A stretch of DNA of 64,000 bases. Origin: Labia minor. Lineage: Eukaryota > Arthropoda > Insecta > Dermaptera > Spongiphoridae. The notes beneath the pieces are model-generated. The model had not been told where the DNA came from. It did no database searches and saw nothing but the letters and a program-made list of their open reading frames with translations. The stretch covers positions 43,055,851 to 43,119,850 of the forward strand of contig OY720350.1 of the NCBI GenBank assembly GCA_963082975.1. Reading direction: 5' to 3'. The translations under genes and the position numbers were made by a program. Shown here piece by piece: positions 32,817 to 44,645 of this stretch; the first letter of the stretch is position 1; each line of letters starts with the position of its first letter.

Positions 32817-33635
32817 ATCGTCTCCAAAAGTCTGCTGAAAAGAATATTTGTTGTTGTCCACTTTTAAAATATTTTTTCACATGGATTTTGCAAAGTTTTC
32901 AGTAAGCATAATAAAATTATCTTAAAAAATGGAGGTTTTTAATTTTGTTATGAATTATTACATTAATATATAAATCAAGTTATTAAACAAAAAAACACAA
33001 CTAATTTTCATTCTTCGATTCAGTTATTTTTACAAAATTCAAATCAATATTAAAATCTATTGCTTCCTTCATAAATATTATGAAAAGTAAAAATTGATTT
33101 TTAATAGTTTTCCGGAAAAAAACGGTGATTAAAATAGATTAGGGAGACCATTAGAATAGTACGAAGAACAACATAACTTTGGAACAAACATCGTCTTTTT
33201 CATCCTCCTTTTTTTTTTTGATTCCTTTAAACATTTCAATGGTCGCTATTTTCCCTCTCCATTGTCAAGATAAGATATTTCTATTTTGATACTAAAATAT
33301 TTTAATTCTTATCCTATCTATTGATTGGATAAAACTTTCCATTGAATTGGAACCAATCCGGCAAAAAAAAAACTATTGAGGTCAACAGAATAAATCATCA
33401 ATTTTTTTTTTTTCTTTATTATTTTATTATTATTATTTTTTTCTTTATTTGGTGGTCGCCTCAGCAAACGTTCCTAGTATTCGCGATATCCTTTCTCTCA
33501 CCCTAACTCTTCAGTAAACCAACGATACACATAAAAATAAATCCTCAATCTCCATTTATAATGATAAAAATATACCTAAAACTTTTTATTCTGCTCAATG
33601 AATTTTATCTAACATTCACAAAATAATGTGGTATA
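32817..33635. other. AT-rich intergenic DNA, no gene seen
   Basis: Simple sequence; a short mixed stretch near 33450-33530 (GGTGGTCGCCTCAGC) has no frame or repeat. Confidence 0.5.
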
Positions 33636-34050
33636 CGAGGGTGCCCTGAAAAGTTTCCGACCTGACCAAGAATCTCAATCAACACTGATACATTTCTCAT
33701 AACGGTGTTCTAATTAATTTAATTAATTAATAAATTATTTAATTAATTAATTAAAGTTGATTTAATTTAATTATAGTCTCATCAACAGTTAAAAATCGAC
33801 GCAAAAATTCGTTTGGATTACGCCTACAGCGCCAAATTGTGGTTAGAAATGGTTTTTCGAAGCAATTTTTGGTCCACGTTGCACACAGCTTTCCATATTC
33901 ATATGGTTTTGCAAACTATTTCGCACACGTTCCGTTGACATCGTACATGTCTCAGCTATCTTGAATTTTGAAAAATAAAACAAAAAAAAAAAAAAAATTG
34001 AAAAACATCGTTTTTCTTGGTCAGAACGGAAACTTTTCAGACCACCCTCG
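33636..34050. mobile_element. Internally deleted mariner element (MITE-like)
   Basis: TA-flanked ends CGAGGGTGCCCTGAAAAGTT and its near reverse complement at 34015-34050 (AACTTTTCAGACCACCCTCG), with about 37-bp imperfect terminal repeats. The core, read on the minus strand, keeps a scrap of transposase (AETCTMSTERVRNSLQNHMN, then MESCVQRGPKIASKNHF), which is the second helix-turn-helix and linker of a mariner protein. Catalytic domain absent. An AT-rich expansion (33715-33770) replaces part of the core. 415 bp. Confidence 0.85.
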
Positions 34051-34189
34051 TATATATAATTTGAGAATTCCTATTATTTTACATACTTAAAAAACTGGAA
34101 AGAATTTACAAAATAATTATTATATTATTTACCCAATTATAAATTTACAATTTTATTTCTTTACAAATCTTCTTTTTTCATATATAAAT

Positions 34190-34840
34190 AAGTTGACCTG
34201 TGGCCAGGTCCGAACCGACCGACGGTTTGAAGTAAATTAATTTCTAGCTACAGAAACAATTTCAAATAATTTTAATATATCTATTAATGTAATAACAAAC
34301 AGATATCGATATAACATAAATAATAAATATAAACATTTTTAATTTTATTTTATTTATAATATATATGTAAGACCAGGCTGTGACGTCATGAATGGCTGGA
34401 TGACGTCATATAATTTTAAATCAAGAAAAAACTAATAAATATGATTTTCCCGAGGATAAAACCAATACAAAGTGTATGATTCGTGGTGATATATAAAAAA
34501 ATCTCCTCATGTGAAATTTGGTGTGAAAATAACCCTTCCCTTCCTATCGTCGATCGCTAATACTACCACTTCCGGTTTCCGGATTTGCACCAAAAGTTGA
34601 TCAATTCATCCCACTGATGCATTAAGTAAATATACCAAATTTCATCAAAATCGGTTGAGCCGTTCAGGCTGTACACATCTATACGGACGGACAGACGGAC
34701 AGACAGACAGACGGACAGACATCATGCTAAAAATACTTTTTTCTGTTTAGAAAATGCATGATTCGTGGAGATATGTAAAAATCTCCACATGTGAAATTTG
34801 GTGTGAAAACAATACCTCCCTTACTATCGTCGGTCGGTAA
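34190..34840 (-). mobile_element. Helentron-like family B, copy B2
   Basis: Minus-strand full-length copy with intact ends: AAGTTGACCTGTGGCCAGGTC at the 3' end and GTCGGTCGGT at the 5' end. GAC(G/A) microsatellite at about 34684-34722. Paired TGACGTCA sites at 34381 and 34401. It lies directly against the right end of a family C fragment, so one inserted into the end of the other. Confidence 0.75.
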
Positions 34841-34990
34841 AAAGGTTTTTGTCTGCACAATGCTCAGAATTTAAAATTTTTTGCATAATTTCACGTTACA
34901 TTACTTTTAGAATCCAAAAGTGATTTTAGAATTTTTCAGGACTGTCAATCCCTCTGTTTGTGTGTCTGTATGTATGCATGTCCAAAAATT
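34841..34990 (-). repeat. Family C right-end fragment C5
   Basis: AAGGTTTTTGTCTGCACAAT, then a GCTCAGAATTTAAA block and AGAATCCAAAAGTGA-TTTAGAA, are the reverse complement of 15595-15690 in C1. Only the terminal ~150 bp are present. Confidence 0.65.
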
Positions 34991-36100
34991 TGTAACGTTA
35001 TAGAGCAGGTGTGGCCAAACTTTTAGATTTTAGGGGCTACTTTTTGAATAAAATATAGTCTGCGGTCGACTATGGATATGGGCAAATAATTTTAAAATTT
35101 TAAAAGATAATTAAAGAAGTCATTATATTGCCGATTTAAATTGCAAACATCCACTTTTGGTCAAAAATTACATTTTCACACTATTAGAAAGAGAAAAACA
35201 TCTTACATTGGCTATGAAACATTAATTTAAGCGTTTTAAGAAAGTTGTGCAAAATATGCTGAATATGAGTTAGCAGGTTTGCAATCTAAGCCGAATGTAA
35301 TAATTAAATATATTTTATATTTATATTATTTTATTTTATTTTATAAAAAAATTAAAATATATAATATGTTTGTAATAAAGTGCTAAAAAAAGGGGGAAAA
35401 TTATATATAATTAATTATATAATCAAATACTGAAATATACAGAAAGGTTAAATCAATAATATATTTATATGTTCTTAGATATATGAAAGATATGTTAGTT
35501 TTAATTATTATAATAATATTAATAAAAAAAAAATTGTAAATGGAAGGGCTGTTATTTTTCATTTAAATTTATAACTTCAATTAAAATAAATACTTCATTT
35601 TGGAATGAATATGAGAGGAGGGGGGGGGGGTAGAGGCGAAATTTGGGTAGAGTAGAGTAGTCGAGGACTAAACGGTGTTTTGAGAAAGGGAAGCCCTTGG
35701 ATAAAAAGTATATAAATTATAGGGATAAGAAAAATATATAAATATATGGTATATAAAAGATATAGGATGATTATGATCTAAAATTAATTTTTAATAAATT
35801 TAAAAATAATATCCCGGGTAGCGAGTAGATTCTTTACTATAATCCCAGTAGAAAAGAATTCTATTTCAGGGATTGGCGCCTCTGCCCTCACGTGAGCTCA
35901 TGATTTCTTCTAAATCCCTCTTCTACCTGGAGGAATCATGTCCTTTACCCGCGTTGACTCCTTTCCATCCAGTCCCTTACTCTTACTCTCCCCCCCCCTA
36001 CCCCTCCTCTGAACATTCAAAAAATCAAATTTATTTGGATGAAGGAGATTACCTAGCATAGCTTCATTAAAAAGAAAAAAAATTGTAAATCTTGACTCTT

Positions 36101-36126
36101 ATAGGAGACTCTTTAGAGTCTCCTAT
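36101..36126. repeat. Perfect hairpin P1 in D1
   Basis: ATAGGAGACTC, loop TTTA, GAGTCTCCTAT: 11-bp stem. Identical in D2 (44577-44602). Confidence 0.95.
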
Positions 36127-36171
36127 ATATATTTGAATTAAACCCCCAAAGGGGGTTTAATTCAAATATAT
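36127..36171. repeat. Perfect hairpin P2 in D1
   Basis: 21-bp perfect stem, 3-base AAA loop, axis at 36149, directly next to P1. Stem positions 36142/36156 are A-T and 36143/36155 are C-G. In D2 the corresponding pairs are C-G and A-T, so pairing is kept. Confidence 0.95.
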
Positions 36172-37299
36172 CCAGATTACGTCAATTCTCAGATTAGCAA
36201 AACCCGGTATATTCACGAGTGAGACATGTCTTATGTGCCTCTGAGAGGACCCACCCCTCCTACGCTTCATATTAGTAAAAATTTGGAACTCATATTTATA
36301 CTACGCTTTGATAAATTAGAAAAACCAATCAAATCAAGGTTTTTCATTTTATTAAAATTTTCGACTAAATCGAGTAAATGGTGACCAAGACCAATCCATT
36401 GACCATAATTTTAGCCAGATTCTAATTAAAATTGATTTTTTGTATCATTAAATGGAAATTTTTAATTAATTTTAATATTGGTTTATTTTTACAGTTCAAC
36501 AAAAATCTTGCCTCATAACAACAGATAAAACCTATACGAATAGATTCATCATGAAACGTAGATTCATTTTCACTACTAGTATATAATTTTACGGTGCTTC
36601 GTTGATTAAATATTAATTATTGAATTTTGACAGATTGAAAAGATTTGCCGCCATGCTGGCCCCCCTCCGCCACCTCTTCAGTCCCCCCACCCACCCTCCC
36701 TCCTGGCCAGCTGCTTGCCTGTCGATGTGCTTCGAGCGCAATCAGTTCCCATTCCCTTTCCAGTCGAAGACGTTGACCGGCGTCACCACCGAAATCAACC
36801 CTCTATCAAGAATTAATTGTAAATTTATTTATTCCTATTAATTTAAATGAAGTTTAATAAATTTTAGAAAAGATTCAAATAAAAACTTATTTTTATAAAA
36901 TATAGTTTTTTAACTTTTTACTGATATATTAATTATATATATTTAATAAATTTCGCCCCCACCTCCAATGCTTTGCTTCTCGGTGACTTTAAAGAGGACA
37001 GCATAGCTCTTGCTTAGCCCCAACTGTCTTTGACTTTATTTTCAAAATAAATTATATTATTTCCCCTTCGTTAAATGAAATTATATACAAATTAATTATA
37101 CTACGCGTATTATACGACAAATAAATTAATACAAATTATATTAATAAATCGATTTAACCAACTTTTCCATCCCAATCATTCCTTCTTTTTTGTATTTTAA
37201 CATTGAAACATTTTTCCTGCTATTCTATTCTATTTTCAAATTTTATATTCAAAAGTTTCATTTTTTTTCTAATTCTGCTATATTTGTAGTATTAAGAAA

Positions 37300-37915
37300 A
37301 TTTTGAAGTTTCTGAGCAAGACTTTCAACGTCGATGTCATTAAATGGGTAAGATAAAAAGAGGCAATATCTTCAAGTTTACTTAGTTTGAGAAATCTTTT
37401 ATCAAATTCATTTAGAAGCATTCCAATAACATCAACATATTTGTCTTAAGCAACAGTCTTGTTATTTTTGCCAGATTTTGAAAGTGTTTTAAATCACGTC
37501 GCTTTAGTTGCATTGCAAGCAAATTTAATTTTTCCTTAAATGACTTCAAAATGCTAATCATATCTATTATTGTTGTACCTTTACCCTGTAGCTGCTGATT
37601 TAATTGGTTTAATTTTTCAGTAACATCGCAGAAAAAAGCAAGCCATTCTTGATCATTTAATTGCGGATATGAATCACCTTTAGATTGTAAATATGAGGTT
37701 ATTTGTGGCAGAAGTTCTCTAAATCTTGCTAAAAATGTAGCACGACTTAACCATCTTACATCAGTATGAAGTAACAGTTCATTGTGTTCTTCACCGCATT
37801 CATTCAGCAAAGCGCGAAACTGACCACGTGACAAACTTTTAGATCTTATGGAATTTACAATTTGAAATGCAACATCCATAACATGATTGAATTTTAACAC
37901 TTTTGAACATAATAA
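37300..37915 (-). pseudogene. hAT transposase, C-terminal half (GTF2IRD2-like)
   Basis: Minus-strand frame 37900-37412 (162 residues). HVMDVAFQIVNSIRSKSLSR, QFRALLNECGEEHNELLLHT, DVRWLSRATFLARFRELLPQ and KLNQLNQQLQGKGTTIIDMI belong to the RNase H-fold/insertion region of hAT transposases of the GTF2IRD2/ZBED group; the VRWLS block is diagnostic. The family has a BED zinc finger at the N-terminus and a dimerisation helix at the C-terminus; both are missing from this piece. The frame closes at 37412, and damaged matching sequence runs on to about 37300. It is separated from its N-terminal half by about 7 kb of insertions. Confidence 0.8.
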
Positions 37916-38429
37916 TTAAGTATGTATGACACAATGAATATTTAAATTTTTATTCTAATTTTAAAATATCATTTCATTTAAATTTATTCAATAAAAATTC
38001 TAAATTTTACTTAATTTAAAGTTTAAAGTTAAAAATATTTTTAAAAATTCAATCAAAATAACTAAATTACATTTTCTTTCTCTTTTTGTTTTTAATTTAA
38101 TTGTGTGTGTGATCACTTATTAATAACTACTATATTTTAAGTGCAAAAATGATTACGTATATAAAAATTAAAATATGGTTTTTTAGACATATGATTTAAA
38201 TGAGTTGTTTTAAATTTTTATTTTTTTTTTAATTGGGTAAATATTATTTTTAATAAATTCTCTTTTGAAAATCAACTTAGTATTAAATTCAGAAATATGA
38301 GTTCAATCCTAATATTTTAAAATTTGTATATTTTTTTTTATAAAATTAAAATAAAGGCATTCTTTGAGAATATTTAGAATAGAATTATACATTGATAAAT
38401 TTATAAAAATAATTTTCATATTAATAATA

Positions 38430-38545
38430 ATACACTTATAATAATAATAATAATAATAATAATACATTTATGAGTTGAGTCCTACCCCAGTACAATCCAT
38501 TTACCCATACAAGTTGCATGAGGACTGGGGTAGGTTTCTTTTAAT
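38430..38545 (-). repeat. Retroelement tail with (TTA)n end
   Basis: On the minus strand a GC-richer hairpin segment (CCTACCCCAGT ... ACTGGGGTAGG, 38489-38534) runs into (ATT)n at 38437-38463. It resembles the 3' end of a LINE or SINE. Only the tail is present. Confidence 0.45.
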
Positions 38546-38979
38546 TTGTTACTTCTAATCTTAGGAGAATATCAAAGCAAATTTAGACCAAATCCGACAA
38601 CTTTAGATCAAATCTAATCTCGTAAAAAAAATTCAATATTTTTGTACACAAATTATTATGACTCACTAGTTTAAATTAAATCGTATTTAAATTAAAAAGT
38701 ATAAATATTTGAATTTTTTTTAAATTTTGTTTGTTTGTGGGGAGACCAAATAAGTTAAAAAAGTTAGTTTTAGTTTTATAAATCAAATAAATGAAATACA
38801 AACTTTCAACCAAATAATACGTATTAATTCGGTGTTTCGGGGGGGAAAAGCCAGAAATAAACTGGAACTTAATTATCAATTTCAATAATTTTGTATACTC
38901 AAGAGAACAAATGTATTTTGACAAAAAATTTGACGAACCTAGATGAATTTACTTTGAAGAAATTTACCTTATTCACCCC

Positions 38980-39972
38980 GCTCAGAGCCCCTTCGGCGCT
39001 CTCCACACCTAGACGGGGGCTCCGCCCCCTGTACCCCTAGTGGTACATAGTATTTGGTTAAAAGTAGTAAAAGGTTTTCATCCATTTTGTTTCATTCAGT
39101 ATATAACATAAAACATTCATTTCTTTTTGTGTTCTTATTTAAAATATATTTTAATTTAATCAGCAAATTATATATATTTTTATAAGTGTCCCTATCCTGA
39201 GCCCCTGTTTCATCTCTATTACGTCCCTTCCTACGCGTCCTTGGTCTTCCAAGCCGACATTTTCCAATCGGTCTCCCCATTAATATCTGTTTTCTCCCCC
39301 ATTCTAGCTACGTGCCCCACCTTCTCGCTTTAATAACCCTAACTATTTCTGGAGATACATTGAGGTCATGCAATTCTTCGTTATGCAGTCTCCGCCATTC
39401 CCCGGTGTCCTCATCTTTCTTTGGCTTATAAATGCTGGGAAGATTCCTATTCTCAAATACTCTGAATTTTCTCTCATCTCCTAAGGTCATAGACCATGCC
39501 TCACACCTATATAATACAATAGACAAAATAATTGTTTTATATATTTTAATTTTGATTCCCTTTGATAATAATTTTGATGTGTGAGATAAGCCTCTTTACT
39601 GCATGATAACAGGCGTTTCTCGATTGCAACCTCGATTTAAATTCTTCCCAAATATTATTATCCTTCGTGATTACATTCAATTTTTCTACATATTCAAATT
39701 CTACATATTGTATATTAAGATTTTGTATGTTAATACTGTTCCTCTTTGTTACTAAATATTTTTTCTCTCTCTATTAATTTGAAACCCCATCTCTTTCTCT
39801 TACCTCCATTAATTTTTCCTCGCTATCTGTAATTGCAATTCCCCAATCTTCTATTATATTTTTAAGTCGTCTGGGTAACCTAATATTTTACATTTGATTT
39901 CCGCATCTCTTACTCTTTTTTTACTACCTTCAAGACAAATTTGAAGACAAAAACCTTTTTTTTATATATATA
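38980..39972. mobile_element. Family C copy C3
   Basis: The left end lacks CTAGCTG but keeps GCTCAGAGCC...GGCGCTC and the GGGGGCTCCGCCCCC hairpin. The shared leader and antisense LINE fragment follow. After CAAGACAAATTTGAAGAC it jumps straight to the right end (AAAAACC...TATATATAG), so the middle part found in C1 and C4 is deleted. About 1 kb. Confidence 0.7.
39185..39940 (-). pseudogene. LINE reverse transcriptase C-terminal fragment inside C3
   Basis: Minus strand: MSIVLYRCEAWSMTLGDERK, FRVFENRNLPSIYKPKKDED, TGEWRRLHNEELHDLNVSPE (39526-39308), then a frameshift to MGRPIGKCRLGRPRTRRKGR (39280 downwards). Same block and same junction to the family C leader as in C1 and C4. Confidence 0.75.
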
Positions 39973-41726
39973 GATATTTCATTTTTATGATAATTATTGA
40001 ATTGAAGAAGGACGTTAGTAGTGTCCGAAACGTCGTCATGAATTAAAAAAGAAAAAGAACTATATAATTATATATTGCTATAATAATATATTGATTAATT
40101 CTCATTCTTCGAACTCAATTTTCATTTTGGCTAGAGAAATTAATGTATTAATTTTTAATTTTTCCATTTATCATTAAAAATCAAAAAAAGAACGATATTG
40201 AAGTGGGAAAAGAATTCTATTAAAACACAATAATTGAAATTTATTTATTATTTAACTCTAAGGATGATATTTATAATAATAAATATTATAAAAATATTTT
40301 GTAATAAAATTTCTTAATTATTTGTTTGATCTTTAAGCTTTATGCTTGAAAAATTATAAATTATAATTTTGTTAACAATACGCTCTAATTAAAATATCCT
40401 TGAAGTGAATTAAAGAGAGTCAAGACTATTCTTTAGAAACACAATCATTTCCAAAATATATTTGATTAATTTTGTTGTAGTGCATCACAATTTTCACCTC
40501 AATTATTATATATTGGAATTACCTCTTTACAAATTAATAATCAAGATTCCTTTGATCATGTTATATTTAATCAACATTATTGATTACAATGGGTTGATTC
40601 AACTAAGGCATATAAGCAAATTAATTCAAGGACATATTTTGACGGTGGAATCTATTGATAATCTTAAATGAAAATTTATTTATAATTAAGACTCTTAAAC
40701 AAAATATTCTGAAATAAGATTATTTTAAATATTCAATTTTACTCTTTTAATTATTGAAATGAAATATTTTTTAATAATTGATGGTATAAAATAAAAATCA
40801 GTAGTTATTTATGACCTAAAAAATATTTAATCTTATCTTAGTAAATGTACTCTATTTGATAAAATAACAATACTAAATATATTTAGAAGTGAGTGAAGGT
40901 TTCATGAAAAAAAGGATTATATTTTTTCTTTTGTTAGGTTGGTACTCAAAGGGTTGACAACCTGAATAGGCGTATTCGTACACTGGTACCAATGGTTGGA
41001 TTCCCAACAAAAAAAACTCAAACTCTATCGTAGATTTCTTTATTTAAAATGTTTTAATCAGAAAAATAACCAATGCATTTGTTGTTTATTTTTTTTTTAA
41101 ATGAATGGATTCTAATTTTTGAGGCCAAGTTATATGAACTTTCGCCATTCTTATAACCCCCTTGTGACAATGAAAAAATATAGCTAGCAGATACCTGGAT
41201 CTCTCTATTGGGAATTGTGATATTCACATTTTGACTTTTATGGAAAATCAACCATTTTATGGCTCATGAGGGAATTATCGTTCTCATACCAATATCTAAA
41301 CATTCTTTCATTTTAATATTTGAAAATATTCAGATAATCAGAGATGAATTGAGTTAGTAAATGATATCAAACTAAATATAATTAATTATGCTTTTATAAC
41401 TTATATATTCTTTCAATTAGTAGTAAATATTTATCAGATTTATAATCAATTATCCTTCAAATTGGTATTTATTTTAAAATTAATAGAATTAATATTGCCA
41501 GTTTTATATTATATAATATTAATAAAATGAGAAATTAAAATTATAAATATTCCTTTAATGAAAAAATTTTATGTGAGTTTAAAAGGAAAGGCGGAATGTT
41601 TAAATCAAATAATGGGGGAGAGTAACTAACTAACCTTTCAACATGTTTTTCAATCTTTTATCTAATGTTTTTTTTTATATTGATGAATTATTGTTAAAAT
41701 TTTAGAGTCTTTGTCAATACTTTTTC
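39973..41726. other. AT-rich intergenic DNA, no gene seen
   Basis: Open frames up to 69 residues are AT-driven. GAAGAAGGACGTTAGTAGTG plus TCCGAAACGTCG (about 40003-40036) forms a GGAC...GTCC stem next to GAAAC, like sequences near 54075 and 21810. Confidence 0.5.
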
Positions 41727-41861
41727 TGGATATGAGAGGAGGGGGAGGTAGAGGCGAAATTTGGGTAGAGTAGAGTAGTCTAGGACTAAACGGTGTTTTG
41801 AGAAAGGGAAGCCCTTGGATAAAAAGTATATAAATTATCGGGATAAGAAAAATATATAAAT
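41727..41861. repeat. Partial copy of repeat D (D3)
   Basis: 135 bp identical by eye to 44090-44224 in D2, including two bases that differ from D1 (TCTAGG and TATCGG instead of TCGAGG and TATAGG). It lies about 90 bp to the left of D2. Confidence 0.85.
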
Positions 41862-42092
41862 TGTATCTTACTTATATAATAATATAATTATCTATTTATT
41901 ATGTAATAAATAAATATATTTTATATATATTTTATATTTATATATATATATTATTTTTGATCAAAGAATAAAAAAATTAAAATATATAATATGTTTGTAA
42001 TAAAGTGCTAAAAAATGGGAAAAAATTATATATTATTAATTATATAGTCAAATACTAAAATATAGAAAGGTTAAATCAATAATATATTTATA

Positions 42093-43951
42093 CTAGCTGC
42101 TCAGAGCTCCTTTGTCGCTCTTCACATCTAGACGGGGGCTCCGCCCCCTGTACCCCCCAGTGGTACATAGTATTTGGTTGAAAGTAGTAAAAGGTTTTCA
42201 TCCATTTTGTTTCAATCAATGTATAACATAAAACATTCATTTCTTATTGTGTGATTATTTAAAATATATTTTAATTTAATCAGTAAATTAATTATATATA
42301 TTTTTATTGAATATGTTATAACTATCTACTCGAAAGTTCTTGGCAGCTACAACCACATTTCTCCAAGTGTCCTTATCCTGAGCCTCTGTTCCATCTTTCT
42401 TACGTCATTCCCTGGTGTCCTCATCTTTGGCCCAATCCTATTCTCAAATACTCTGAATCCACTCTCATCTACTAAGATCATAGACCATGTCTCACACTCA
42501 TATAATACAACAGACAAAATAATTGTTTTATATATTTTAATTTTCATTCCCTTTTATAATAATTTTGATGAGATAAGCCTCTTTACTGCATGATAACAGG
42601 CGTTTCCCGATTGCAACTTCGATTTAAATTCTTCTCAAATATTATTATCCTTCGTGATTACATTCAATTTTTCTACATATTCAAATTCTACATTTTATAT
42701 GTTAATACTGCTCCTGTTTGTTTCTAAATATATTTATTTATCATTATTAATTTCAAACCTCATCTCTTTTCCTACCTCGATTAATTTTTCCTTGCTATCT
42801 GTAATTGCAATTGCCGAATCTCCTATTATATTTAAGTCGTCTGGGTAACCTAATATTTTACAATTGATTTCCACATCTTACTCTTTCTTTACTACCTTCA
42901 AGATAAATTTTAAGATCAAAATTTGAAAAAGTTTATCCGGATCTATTGAGTCATGCGTAGGTTTTACTAAAGTCTACAAATAATCAGTGAACAGAAATAT
43001 TGAATTCGCGGTTTTTTTAATATCTGTCATAATGAAAATATCTTAATTAATGTTTATCGATTTGGCATGAACCCGCAATGATATCGTCTAATATTTCCTC
43101 CGCCTATAGTTATAAGTATTGTATATGTTATAATAGAGTATAATATTTCTTGATCATTTCATTTTGATATTTTAATTTCATTGCTTGATTTTTATTGAAT
43201 ATTTTTAACTATAATAAAATTTGAGAAAATGCAATGTTAGAGACTTGAGACAATTTATAAAAATTAACGGTATAAAAGTATTGATAAAACTAAAGATAAA
43301 TTAACAATATATACATTCATTAATAGTATTAATTTAAATTAATGGATTTATTTGATTTTTTATTATTAAGTTCATTTATTAATTTTTTTAGATCATAGTT
43401 AATTCCCCCCCTAAAATAAAAGAAGTATTCAAATATAGAAAGAATAAATACAAAATAATTTAAGTTAAATATGATTTAAATATTTTATTATATTAATTAA
43501 AATGAGAACTTTTAGAATAAATTATTTAATTGAAATGATATTTGAATATTAGAATTTAAAATAAAAAGTTAAATATTATAATAATTCTTTGATTGCTAGT
43601 TATATACATTGTGTAAAATGAGTCCGCCAGTCAGTGGGCCACGCCTGGCTCTTGAATGAACAACACGGAGAACTATATAAACTTTAAAAAATTAAATTCT
43701 GCGGTTATTGATTAGAATTAGATATTAATAAAATCTATAGCCTATGTTACCATAGAGATATATAAGAATATTGTGATGTAATTTCATAGAAATCGTTTCT
43801 TATTTTTTGATGTTCATAATTCTAAATTACCGGTAAAGTGTCGGTTAAGTAGGAAATTTCTTTTTTGTTTGTTTCTATGACAGCAAAAAAGTAAACAAAT
43901 TACATACATATATACATACATACATACAAACACTCTCCTTTATATATATAG
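42093..43951. mobile_element. Family C copy C4, precise insertion into repeat D2
   Basis: Left end CTAGCTGCTCAGAGC, right end ...TATATATAG. The uninterrupted D1 sequence TTTATATGTTC (about 35464-35474) shows the empty site. In D2 it reads TTTATA, the insertion, then ATATGTTC, giving a 3-bp ATA duplication. It contains GC hairpins (partly mutated), leader, antisense LINE fragment, and the middle part shared with C1, and ends with a CATA microsatellite (43899-43925). 1859 bp, no protein gene of its own. Confidence 0.8.
42330..42910 (-). pseudogene. LINE reverse transcriptase C-terminal fragment inside C4
   Basis: Minus strand: MKIKIYKTIILSVVLYECET, WSMILVDESGFRVFENRIGP, then a deletion and QRLRIRTLGEMWL (42347-42547). 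A further frame with GYPDDLNIIGDSAIAI-like codons lies near 42820-42850. Shorter than in C1 because of an internal deletion around 42400-42430. Confidence 0.72.
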
Positions 43952-44576
43952 ATATGTTCTTAGATATATGAAAGATATGTTAGTTTTAATTATTATAATA
44001 ATATTAATAAAAATAAATTGTAAATGGAAGGGCTGTTATTTTTCATTTAAATTTATAACTTCAATTAAAATAAATACTTCATTTTGGAATGGATATGAGA
44101 GGAGGGGGAGGTAGAGGCGAAATTTGGGTAGAGTAGAGTAGTCTAGGACTAAACGGTGTTTTGAGAAAGGGAAGCCCTTGGATAAAAAGTATATAAATTA
44201 TCGGGATAAGAAAAATATATAAATATATGGTATATAAAAGATATAGGATGATTATGATCTAAAATTAATTTTTAATAAATTTAAAAATAATATCCTGGGT
44301 AACGAGTAGATTCTTTTCTATAATCGCAGTAGAAAATAATTCTATTTCAGGGATTGGCATCCCTGCCCTCACGTGAGCTCATGATTTCTTCTAAATCCCT
44401 CTTCTACCTGGAGGAATCATGTCCTTTACCCGCGTTGACTCCTTTCCATCCAGTCCCTTACTCTTACTCCCCCCCCACCCCTCCCCTGAACATTCAAAAA
44501 ATCAAATTTATTTGGATGAAGGAGAATACCTAGTATAGCTTCATTAAAAAGAAAAAAAATTGAAATCTTGTCTCTT

Positions 44577-44645
44577 ATAGGAGACTCTTTAGAGTCTCCT
44601 ATATATATTTGAATTAACACCCCTTCGGGGTGTTAATTCAAATAT
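44577..44645. repeat. Hairpins P1 and P2 in D2
   Basis: P1 (44577-44602) is identical to D1. P2 (44605-44645) has a perfect 19-bp stem, loop TTC and axis at 44625. Against D1 two neighbouring pairs are swapped (44618/44632 C-G, 44619/44631 A-T) and all three loop bases differ. Confidence 0.95.

Larger units (their letters stand above)
35335..36922. repeat. Repeat D, copy D1 (about 1.6 kb, unknown type)
   Basis: Highly similar to 41955-45383 once the 1.86-kb family C insertion is removed from the latter. It contains a G-rich block (AGGAGGGGGGGGGG, 35610-35626), two adjacent perfect hairpins (36101-36171), a GC-richer segment (36640-36790), and short frames that change between copies and so are not genes. 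No protein, LTR-type ends or clear terminal repeats were found. Both copies have the same orientation and sit inside the hAT element. Confidence 0.75.

Noticed and set aside
35873-36061. 62-residue frame in repeat D1
   Set aside because: Not preserved in D2, and low-complexity Pro/Ser-rich because of a C-run.
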